Part shown: one piece after another, positions 36,256 through 43,644 of the stretch
Layout of the letters: every line of letters begins with the position of its first letter
Position numbering within the stretch: the first letter of the stretch is position 1
NCBI GenBank assembly: GCA_051252455.1
Contig: JBPOFM010000009.1
Span: 90,941 to 154,940, forward strand
Source: JBPOFM01 sp051252455
Lineage (GTDB): Bacteria > Bacteroidota > Bacteroidia > Flavobacteriales > Flavobacteriaceae
DNA: 64,000 nucleotides
Direction: 5' to 3'
The notes under the pieces: model-generated
Databases searched by the model: none
Told to the model about the DNA's origin: nothing
The model's input: the letters and a program-made list of their open reading frames with translations, nothing else
Position numbers and translations under genes: made by a program

Positions 36256-38700
36256 TTATCTGCTTCCGGCTCTGATAATATCCGCGAATAAACCTGAAGC
36301 CGTCACATCAGCGCCGGCACCTGCACCTTTTATAATCATGGGCTGTTCGGGGTAACGCTCCGTAAAAAACATCACAATATTGTCTTTTCCTTTTAAATTA
36401 TAAAATGGATGACCATGTGGGATTTCTTTCAGACCAACTTTTGCCTTTCCATCACTGAATTCGGCTACATATTTTAATTGGCTGTTATTCGCATTGGCGG
36501 AAGCAAAAAGCTGTTGAAAATGATTTTCATCAGAAATTAAGGTGTTATAAAAATCCTCCACTGATTTACTGTTCAAATTATTTTTGGTCAGAAATGATTC
36601 ATTTTCGATATCCTCCAAATTCATTTCGGTGCCGCTTTCACGAGCCAAAATAAGTATTTTTCGAGCGACGTCTACACCGCTTAAATCAATCCTTGGGTCT
36701 GGTTCAGTATAACCCTCAATTTGTGCTTGTTTAACGACATCATGAAACTTTTTGGTATCATCAAAATTATTGAACACAAAATTCAAGCTTCCTGATAAAA
36801 CAGCCTGAATAGACGTAATGTTATCTCCAGAAGTAATTAAATTATTTAGAGTATTAATGACAGGCAGTCCTGCACCAACATTGGTTTCAAATAAAAATGG
36901 AGAACCGTATTTATTAGAGAGAAATTTTAACTCCTTATAATTGTCAAAAGCACTGGAGCAGGCAATTTTATTACAGGCCACTACAGCGATATTTTGTTTC
37001 AAATACTCTCCGTATAATTTAGAAACGTCTTCATTTGCAGTAACATCTACAAAAATACTGTTACGAAGATTCATACGTTTGACTTCCGCCATAAATCCAG
37101 CAAGTGTTGCTTTTTCTCCTGCTTTGAGAAGTTCTTTCCAGTCCTTAAGCGTAAGTCCGCCATCATCGAAGACCATCGTTCTAGAATTTGAAATTCCAAC
37201 TACTCTCAAGTTCAATTTCAAATTATCTTTAAGATATTTCCGCTGTTGCTTGATTTGTTCTACCAATTTCTCACCAACATTTCCAACACCTGTTATGAAA
37301 ATATTCAGTTGTTTGATATTACCTTCAAAAAAGGCTTCGTGTAATGTGTTCAATGCTTTTTTGACATCATTTTCATTGATAACTGCGGAAATATTGCGTT
37401 CCGAAGCACCTTGTGAAATGGCGCGAACATTAATATTGTTCTTCCCAAGCGAACTGAACATACGACCACTAATACCTTGATGATTTTTCATGTTATCCCC
37501 AACCAATGCAATAATGGACAGGTCTTTTTCAACAATGATGGAATCGATTTTATGTAAAGAAATTTCGTTTTCAAAAGTGGTATCCACAGCAATTTTTGCG
37601 CGTTCCGCATCATTTTCATCAATACCAAAACAGATGGAATGTTCTGATGACGATTGTGTAATTAATATAATATTGATTTTTTCGTTTGCCAAAGTCTCGA
37701 ATAAACGTTTTGAAAATCCGGGAATACCTATCATTCCGCTTCCTTGTAATGTGAGCAAAGCAATGTTACTAATATTGCTGATTCCCTTTGCTGGCGATGT
37801 CTTTCCGTTTGTTTTTTGGGAAATAATGGTGCCAACAGCTTCAGGGTCTGTTGTGTTTTTGATATGAATTGGAATGTTCAAATCCAAAACAGGCTGCACA
37901 GTTGGCGGATATAAAACCTTTGCTCCAAAATGTGATAATTCCATGGCTTCCTGATACGATAAACTTTCAATGGGATAGGCTTGTTTTACCAATTTAGGAT
38001 TTGCAGTGTACATACCACTAACATCTGTCCAAATTTCCAATTGTGTCACATGGAGTGCAGCAGCAATAATGGCAGCAGTAAAATCAGATCCTCCTCGTCC
38101 CAAGGTTGTTATTTCTCCATGGTTTGATTTTGAAATAAATCCTGGAAGTATAGAAATCTGCTGTCTAACCGATTGGAAATATTTTGTAATATTTTCATTG
38201 GTCTGTTTGTAATTGACTTCCGCTTTTGTGAAATTTGAATTTGTAATGATCAAATCCTGACTATTCTTAATTTCCGCATCCATTTGACGACTTTGCATGG
38301 TGCGTGTTATGAGATAGGAGGACAATAATTCGCCATAACTTACCAATTTATCAGTTGTTTTGGGCGACAATTCATTAATCAAATAGATTCCATCTAACAG
38401 ACTTTTCAAACTATTGAATTTTGATTCAAGGTGTTCGGTAATAGAATCACTTTTATTCGGAATCAATTCATCAATAATATTTAAATGAATCGTTTTAATT
38501 TCCTTGAAAACCGACAGGTAAGTTTCATTTTTGTTCTGTGCCATAGTGCCGGCTCGCAACAGTTTATCTGTGATGCCACCAACGGCAGAAACAACACAGA
38601 CCACTTTTTCCTGCTTCGATTTTTGGTCTAAAATTGCAATAACTTTATTGATGTTTTCGGCAGAACCGACGGATGTGCCTCCAAATTTTAATACGAACAT
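36256..38700 (-). CDS. thrA: Bifunctional aspartate kinase / homoserine dehydrogenase I
   Basis: Fusion enzyme catalysing the first and third steps of the threonine branch. The aspartokinase part starts MFVLKFGGTSVGSAENI and includes LSYGELLSSYLI-like and TTLGRGGSDFTAAIIAAAL motifs (about residues 1-290). Two ACT-type regulatory segments lie in the middle (ALLTLQGSGMIGIPGF, SIIALVGDNMKNHQGISGRM). The homoserine dehydrogenase part follows from about residue 460 (NIFITGVGNVGEKLVEQIKQ, FLFETNVGAGLPVINTLNNL, AVLSGSLNFVFNNFDD, GYTEPDPRIDLSGVDVARKI). At 814 residues it is like E. coli ThrA. Feedback inhibition by threonine is expected from the ACT domains; transcription or translation is probably also controlled by the leader ORF 77 nt upstream. 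Confidence 0.97.
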   Translation of the reverse strand: MFVLKFGGTSVGSAENINKVIAILDQKSKQEKVVCVVSAVGGITDKLLRAGTMAQNKNETYLSVFKEIKTIHLNIIDELIPNKSDSITEHLESKFNSLKSLLDGIYLINELSPKTTDKLVSYGELLSSYLITRTMQSRQMDAEIKNSQDLIITNSNFTKAEVNYKQTNENITKYFQSVRQQISILPGFISKSNHGEITTLGRGGSDFTAAIIAAALHVTQLEIWTDVSGMYTANPKLVKQAYPIESLSYQEAMELSHFGAKVLYPPTVQPVLDLNIPIHIKNTTDPEAVGTIISQKTNGKTSPAKGISNISNIALLTLQGSGMIGIPGFSKRLFETLANEKINIILITQSSSEHSICFGIDENDAERAKIAVDTTFENEISLHKIDSIIVEKDLSIIALVGDNMKNHQGISGRMFSSLGKNNINVRAISQGASERNISAVINENDVKKALNTLHEAFFEGNIKQLNIFITGVGNVGEKLVEQIKQQRKYLKDNLKLNLRVVGISNSRTMVFDDGGLTLKDWKELLKAGEKATLAGFMAEVKRMNLRNSIFVDVTANEDVSKLYGEYLKQNIAVVACNKIACSSAFDNYKELKFLSNKYGSPFLFETNVGAGLPVINTLNNLITSGDNITSIQAVLSGSLNFVFNNFDDTKKFHDVVKQAQIEGYTEPDPRIDLSGVDVARKILILARESGTEMNLEDIENESFLTKNNLNSKSVEDFYNTLISDENHFQQLFASANANNSQLKYVAEFSDGKAKVGLKEIPHGHPFYNLKGKDNIVMFFTERYPEQPMIIKGAGAGADVTASGLFADIIRAGSR

Positions 38701-38777
38701 AAGGATTGGTTATGTAATTGGTTTAACAACTGCAAATAAAACGAAAATAATGGAAATGAAAGGATTAAATATAACGT

Positions 38778-38876
38778 TTAACCCCAAAGGGTGGTCGTTA
38801 ATGTAGTCACTGTAGTAATACCTTCCAAAGAGGTTGAAGAAATAGTTACTGTTGATAAGTGTTTGGCCTGCGACAT
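38778..38876 (-). CDS. Threonine-rich leader peptide of the thr operon
   Basis: A 32-codon ORF upstream of thrA on the same strand. It begins MSQAKHLSTVTISSTSLEG and ends ITTVTTLTTTLWG then TAA. Ten of 32 residues are Thr, seven of them within codons 21-29, and two are Ile. This is the composition expected of a leader where ribosomes stall when charged tRNA-Thr is scarce. It has a purine-rich GAGG sequence at 38891-38894 and an exact Bacteroidota promoter just upstream. The segment at 38776-38785 (sense GGGGTTAAAC) can pair with the last leader codons (stem within 38778-38801) or with GTTAAACC at 38720-38727, 20 nt before thrA. No strong T-tract follows, so control may act on translation rather than by a classical terminator; this part is inference. 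Confidence 0.8.
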   Translation of the reverse strand: MSQAKHLSTVTISSTSLEGITTVTTLTTTLWG

Positions 38877-38895
38877 TTTATTATGCTTTACCTCT

Positions 38896-38926
38896 CAAAT
38901 GTATTATTTTTACTGGAATAAACAAA
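38896..38926 (-). promoter_or_regulatory. Bacteroidota-type promoter of the thr operon
   Basis: On the minus strand TTTG at 38923-38926 and TACATTTG at 38896-38903 are separated by 19 nt, an exact match to the TTTG-N19-21-TAnnTTTG consensus of the Bacteroidota housekeeping sigma factor. Transcription should begin about 10 nt upstream of the leader-peptide ATG at 38876. Confidence 0.7.
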
Positions 38927-38981
38927 TTAATTACTTGATTTCAGGAGCGAACAACCTATATATTCGTCAAAACACTTTAAT

Positions 38982-40556
38982 ATGAAAATATTTTCCAAAG
39001 AACAGATTTATGAAGGCGATAAAGTAACTGCCAAAAAACAGAACATTTCGTCCACTGAATTGATGGAACGAGCTGGTATTCAAATTTTCAATTGGCTGCA
39101 CATGCGTATGCAGGGCGCACAAGTTCCAATACACGTTTTTTGTGGTATTGGAAATAATGGTGGCGATGGTTTGGTGGTTGCGCGACAATTAGTTACACAT
39201 GGCTACAACGTGAAAACCTATGTAGTGAATTGCAGTGACAAACGGACTAAAGATTTTCTAATCAATTATGATCGTATAAAGGAAACTACCAAGAAATGGC
39301 CAGATATGCTTAATTGTGAAGCTGATTTTCCTGAAATTGGTTCCGATGACATTATTATCGATGCTGTTTTTGGTATTGGTTTAAATCGTCCGCCAAATGA
39401 ATGGGTCGTCGCATTGTTTCAACATTTTAAAAAATCAAAAGCTTTCACACTTGCTATTGATATGCCTTCTGGGTTATATTCTAATAAAGTCCCGAAAGAT
39501 GAAAATGCAGTTGTTTGGGCCAATCACACCTTAAGTTTTGCGTCTCCAAAATTGGTATTTTTTCTTCCGCAAACAGCGCAATTTACGCAGCAATGGGAAA
39601 TTCTAGATATTGGTTTAGACCCTGATTATTTTCAATCTACGGAAACCAAAGCTGAATTGATTGGAAAATTCGAAATGCTTCAAGTTTATAAGCCAAGAGA
39701 AAGGTTTTCACATAAAGGAACCTTTGGCCACAGTCTGATCATTGGGGGGAGTTATGGGAAAATTGGGTCGGTAATATTGGCAAGTAAAGCAGCGCTGTCT
39801 TCTGGAGCAGGATTGGTGACAACATACGTTCCAAAATGTGGTTACCAAATTATTCAGACGGCTTTTCCAGAAGCAATGGTCCTGACAGACTTAAATGAAG
39901 AAACCATTGAACATATTGAATTTAGTATTGATCCGACATCGATAGGGATCGGAATGGGAATTGGAACTGCTGACGAAACAATTGCGGCATTCAAAAAGTT
40001 TCTTAAAACGAACAAAAAACCGTTGGTCATTGATGCAGATGGCATAAATATGCTTGCGCAACAAAATGAGTTGCTGAAATTGTTGCCAAAAGAAACAATT
40101 CTTACGCCACACCCAAAAGAATTGGAGCGCTTGGTAGGGAAGTGGAAGGATGATTTTGACAAGCTTAAAAAAGTACAAGAATTCTCAAAGAAGCATAACG
40201 TGATTGTGGTTATAAAAGGTGCCAATACGATCACTGTTTTTCAAGAAAAATTATATATCAATTCAACAGGAAATCCAGGTTTGGCAACAGCAGGCACAGG
40301 TGATGTTCTTGCAGGTATTATCACAGGATTATTGTCTCAAGGATATGAATCTATGAGTGCTGCAGTTTTTGGCGTGTACCTTCATGGCAAATCAGCAGAT
40401 ATTGGTGTTGACGACTTCGGATATCAAGGTTTGAACGCGAGCCACGTGATTGATTATCTCGGAAAAGCGTACATGGATATGTTTGCACCACCCGAAAACA
40501 CACCAAAACCGCAGGAAGAACATGATGAAAAAGAACAGAAACAAAATAGAAAATAA
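38982..40556 (+). CDS. nnr: Bifunctional NAD(P)H-hydrate epimerase / ADP-dependent NAD(P)H-hydrate dehydratase
   Basis: Repairs damaged (hydrated) NADH and NADPH. The N-terminal YjeF_N epimerase domain (about residues 1-210) carries HVFCGIGNNGGDGLVVARQL and IIDAVFGIGLNRPPNEW; the C-terminal carbohydrate-kinase-like dehydratase domain carries HSLIIGGSYGKIGSVILASK, LTPHPKELERLVGKW, VIVVIKGANTITVF and STGNPGLATAGTGDVLAGII. The length (524 residues) fits the usual fusion. It ends with a hydrophilic tail (PPENTPKPQEEHDEKEQKQN). It is divergent from the thr operon and convergent with the TlpA-like gene across a shared terminator. Confidence 0.95.
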   Translation: MKIFSKEQIYEGDKVTAKKQNISSTELMERAGIQIFNWLHMRMQGAQVPIHVFCGIGNNGGDGLVVARQLVTHGYNVKTYVVNCSDKRTKDFLINYDRIKETTKKWPDMLNCEADFPEIGSDDIIIDAVFGIGLNRPPNEWVVALFQHFKKSKAFTLAIDMPSGLYSNKVPKDENAVVWANHTLSFASPKLVFFLPQTAQFTQQWEILDIGLDPDYFQSTETKAELIGKFEMLQVYKPRERFSHKGTFGHSLIIGGSYGKIGSVILASKAALSSGAGLVTTYVPKCGYQIIQTAFPEAMVLTDLNEETIEHIEFSIDPTSIGIGMGIGTADETIAAFKKFLKTNKKPLVIDADGINMLAQQNELLKLLPKETILTPHPKELERLVGKWKDDFDKLKKVQEFSKKHNVIVVIKGANTITVFQEKLYINSTGNPGLATAGTGDVLAGIITGLLSQGYESMSAAVFGVYLHGKSADIGVDDFGYQGLNASHVIDYLGKAYMDMFAPPENTPKPQEEHDEKEQKQNRK

Positions 40557-40560
40557 ACAA

Positions 40561-40588
40561 AAATGCCACTTAATTCAAGTGGCATTTT
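40561..40588. terminator. Bidirectional terminator between nnr and the TlpA-like gene
   Basis: A perfect 11-bp inverted repeat, AAATGCCACTT and AAGTGGCATTT, around a 5-nt loop (AATTC), with A-rich sequence on one side and T-rich on the other. It serves both convergent genes. Confidence 0.9.
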
Positions 40589-40608
40589 CAATTGTAGAGG
40601 TATAACTA

Positions 40609-41646
40609 TTAGATTTTCAATTCATTGAATAAAGCAATCAATTCTTCACTTGATGGTCTTGGTGCATCCGCATCTACGATATTTCCATTAGGATCGATTA
40701 ATAAAAAACGTGGAATGCTGTTGATTTTATAAGTTCTGATAAATTCAGAATTCCAATTATCATCAGAAAACAATTGGATACCACCTAAATCTTCTTCTGC
40801 AATCATAGCTCTCCATTTTTCTTTGGCAACCTCCAAACTTCCGCCACCCGAACGTCTCGCATCATCCACAGAAATACTTACGAACTCTATTTTTTTTCCT
40901 TCATAATCGTGTTCAATTTTTTTAAGAGAAGGAATTTCGGCAATACAAGGTCCGCACCAAGTGGCCCAAACGTCAATATATACATATTTTCCTTTTAAGT
41001 CTGAAAGTGAGGTGGTGCCTCCTTTGTAATTTTCATAACTGTTAAAAACAGGAGAAGCGGTGCCTTTCGGAAACTCTTTCTTGAAAGCAATTTTTTGGGC
41101 AAAGTATCCTTTGTAATAATTTAACATTGGCTCTAAATCTCTTGTCATGCCGTTTGTAATCATCGTATCTATATCTTTACCAGTAGCATAGAATTCTGTT
41201 AGTTTTCCATGAATACCGTCAAAGGTTGAATCAATCGTTGTCTCATCGAGATCATTCAAATTATCAAATAATTCTTCCTGTAAAAGAGAATGTTTAGCCA
41301 AGTAATTGCTGTGTTCAGAACCTTCACCAGAATATGTGACAGTTTCATCGAACTCTTCAGTATTGATGGTAATATTCAGGTCATAGCCGTTTTTTAAAAA
41401 GAAAGTGGTGCTTTCAGAGCCATCAAAGAGATTATATACACCAGGTGCAACCTTTAAAGTGTCTTTAAAAGTTCCATCAGCATTTACCTTCAATGTTTTA
41501 CTGTAAGTTCTTGAACGGACTACAATGGTGTCACTGTTCTGATTTTCAATTTTCCCTGAGAGCGTGACATAATCTTTAGGTGGTTCTGGTTCATTTTTAC
41601 AACTGACGAGTGAAATGACAATTAATAGAAGAAAGATGTGTTTCAT
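40609..41646 (-). CDS. TlpA-like thioredoxin-fold lipoprotein
   Basis: Membrane-anchored thiol-disulfide oxidoreductase. A lipoprotein signal with Cys16 (IVISLVSC) is followed by a DUF4369-like N-terminal beta-domain (TLSGKIENQNSDTIVVRS), a helical segment, and a C-terminal thioredoxin fold with the active-site motif WATWCGPC (Cys231, Cys234). Further motifs are YIDVWATWCGPCIAEIPSLK and KINSIPRFLLIDPNG with the cis-Pro. The length (345 residues) is usual for the Bacteroidota type. Its partner proteins are unknown. It is transcribed away from hutH. Confidence 0.92.
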   Translation of the reverse strand: MKHIFLLLIVISLVSCKNEPEPPKDYVTLSGKIENQNSDTIVVRSRTYSKTLKVNADGTFKDTLKVAPGVYNLFDGSESTTFFLKNGYDLNITINTEEFDETVTYSGEGSEHSNYLAKHSLLQEELFDNLNDLDETTIDSTFDGIHGKLTEFYATGKDIDTMITNGMTRDLEPMLNYYKGYFAQKIAFKKEFPKGTASPVFNSYENYKGGTTSLSDLKGKYVYIDVWATWCGPCIAEIPSLKKIEHDYEGKKIEFVSISVDDARRSGGGSLEVAKEKWRAMIAEEDLGGIQLFSDDNWNSEFIRTYKINSIPRFLLIDPNGNIVDADAPRPSSEELIALFNELKI

Positions 41647-41771
41647 TGATTATTAGTTTGAGTTTCTCAAAAGTAATATTTTGTTGTTATTTTCCCACCC
41701 ATTTAATTATTATTAACATTTGTTGTATAATATATATGTAATGCTCAATTTTGTGGACACAAACTGCCAAT

Positions 41772-43283
41772 ATGCCAACTACTCATAAAATTTCTTCAGA
41801 AGTATTAGATATTCCAACAATCGGTGACTTGCTTTTTCAACAAAGGAAAATTGAATTATCAGAATCTGCAAAAGACAAGATTGTTAAATGTAGAGTTTAT
41901 TTAAATGATCGAATGACGGCTGAAGATGATCCGATTTATGGAATCAACACTGGCTTTGGATCTTTATACAATGTTAAAATATCCAAAGATAATTTGACAC
42001 AACTGCAAGAAAATTTGGTGATGTCCCATGCTTGTGGGATAGGAGAACGTGTGCCAAATAATATTGTAAAACTTATGCTGTTACTAAAAATACAGTCGTT
42101 GAGTTATGGTCATAGTGGCGTACAATTATCTACAGTTCAGAGATTGGTGGATTTTTATAATCATGACATCTTACCTATAGTTTATACACAAGGTTCTTTA
42201 GGGGCTTCTGGAGATTTAGCACCATTAGCGCATCTATCATTACCTTTAATTGGCAAAGGGGAAGTTGAGTTTGCAGGAGAAATCGTTGAATCGCAATTGA
42301 TCTTGAAAAAATTCGGTTGGAAACCTCTTCTGTTACAATCTAAAGAAGGTTTGGCTCTGCTCAATGGTACGCAATTTATGAGTGCTTATGGCGTGTTCCT
42401 CATTTTAAAGTCCTATAAACTATCTTATTTAGCAGATTTATTTGGAAGTATTTCTTTAGATGCCTTCGATGGTCGAATCGAACCCTTTGACGAACTGGTA
42501 CATTTGGTTCGACCCCATAGAGGTCAATTAAAAACCTCTACAAGAATTAGGGAGTTTTTAGAAGGAAGTGAATTGATAAAGCAAGCAAAGGAACATGTAC
42601 AGGATCCATACTCGTTTAGATGTATGCCTCAAGTCCACGGCGCAACAAAAGATACATTAGATCATGTATATAAAGTCTTTATGACTGAAATTAATTCAGT
42701 GACTGACAATCCGAATATATTTATTGGGGAAGATAAAATTATATCTGGAGGAAATTTTCATGGTCAACCCCTGGCATTGGCTCTCGATTTTCTTAAAATA
42801 GCAATGGCGGAGTTAGGTAATATTTCTGAACGAAGAGTTTTTCAGCTAGTTTCCGGATTAAGAGGTTTACCTGCGTTTTTAGTCGATAACCCTGGTTTGA
42901 ATTCAGGGTTTATGATTCCGCAATATACAGCGGCAAGTATTGTAAGCGCTAACAAACAGTTAGCTTCTCCAGCAAGTATAGATAGCATTGTTTCTTCGAA
43001 TGGTCAAGAGGATCATGTCAGCATGGGCGCAAATGCTGCGACACAAGCTTTTACGTTAGTTAATAATGTGGAGCGAATTCTTTCAATTGAATTATTAAAT
43101 GCTTCCCAAGCATTACATTTCAGAAAACCCGTAAATTCTTCACCTTTTATAGAGTCATTCATAAAAATGTACCGTCAAGATGTTAGTTTTGTGGCCAAAG
43201 ATGAGGTTTTACACAATTTAATGATAACTACTTTGCAGTTTATCGATGTTTTTTACATTGAGAATGACATACTTTTCGACTAA
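41772..43283 (+). CDS. hutH: Histidine ammonia-lyase
   Basis: Eliminates ammonia from L-histidine to give urocanate. The MIO prosthetic group would form from Ala145-Ser146-Gly147 in GSLGASGDLAPLAHL. Histidine specificity, as opposed to Tyr/Phe ammonia-lyase, is supported by NGQEDHVSMGANAATQ, where Tyr-lyases have a different residue at the Glu, and by ENLVMSHACGIGE. Other motifs: YGINTGFGSLYNVKIS, SYGHSGVQLS, PFDELVHLVRPHRGQL and QVHGATKDTLDHVYKVF. I use the ATG at 41772; a TTG seven codons upstream is less likely. At 503 residues it is full length. No other hut gene is in the window. Confidence 0.93.
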   Translation: MPTTHKISSEVLDIPTIGDLLFQQRKIELSESAKDKIVKCRVYLNDRMTAEDDPIYGINTGFGSLYNVKISKDNLTQLQENLVMSHACGIGERVPNNIVKLMLLLKIQSLSYGHSGVQLSTVQRLVDFYNHDILPIVYTQGSLGASGDLAPLAHLSLPLIGKGEVEFAGEIVESQLILKKFGWKPLLLQSKEGLALLNGTQFMSAYGVFLILKSYKLSYLADLFGSISLDAFDGRIEPFDELVHLVRPHRGQLKTSTRIREFLEGSELIKQAKEHVQDPYSFRCMPQVHGATKDTLDHVYKVFMTEINSVTDNPNIFIGEDKIISGGNFHGQPLALALDFLKIAMAELGNISERRVFQLVSGLRGLPAFLVDNPGLNSGFMIPQYTAASIVSANKQLASPASIDSIVSSNGQEDHVSMGANAATQAFTLVNNVERILSIELLNASQALHFRKPVNSSPFIESFIKMYRQDVSFVAKDEVLHNLMITTLQFIDVFYIENDILFD

Positions 43284-43334
43284 ATACTAAAAAAATAGGT
43301 AAAGTGATTTTAGTTAAAAAAAACTTAATGTTTA

Positions 43335-43366
43335 TTTGGCTTTCAACAGATTATAGTCTATTTTTG
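43335..43366 (+). promoter_or_regulatory. Bacteroidota-type promoter upstream of the giant repeat protein
   Basis: TTTG at 43335-43338 and TATTTTTG at 43359-43366, separated by 20 nt, match TTTG-N19-21-TAnnTTTG. If used, the transcript would have a 5' leader of about 270-360 nt before the candidate start codons at 43645 or 43735. Confidence 0.55.
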
Positions 43367-43644
43367 AGTTAATTAGATGGAAAAATTGATTCCATTTTTA
43401 GGTATAAATTTTCTTTTATACATTCTTTTTATAAAATTGTTTAATAGCATAACAATTGATTATTAGCACTTTATTGATTATTTGAGCAGTGATGTTCAAA
43501 TTGAAACCTTGGGTTCAATAGCTTCTATTGAAATACTCCTTTGTTTCTGGTCCCAAACCTGCAATAACAGACGCCAAGTCCTTGTGTATAGGTCGACAAT
43601 TCTATGTGTCGAGTTAAATGTTAATAATTTTAAAACCAAATATT
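43367..43644 (+). promoter_or_regulatory. Long structured 5' leader of the giant repeat protein
   Basis: The region 43284-43644 between hutH and the giant gene is over 300 nt and shows no convincing gene. Besides the promoter it holds several inverted repeats. ATTGAA (43500-43505) can pair with TTCAAT (43514-43519); TTCAATAG (43514-43521) can instead pair with CTATTGAA (43525-43532), an 8-bp perfect stem with a 3-nt loop. TTCAA at 43495-43499 offers a third option. A further stem, TCGACA (43593-43598) with TGTCGA (43607-43612), ends 32 nt before the 43645 ATG. The mutually exclusive pairings could form a switch; no known riboswitch was recognised. Confidence 0.4.
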
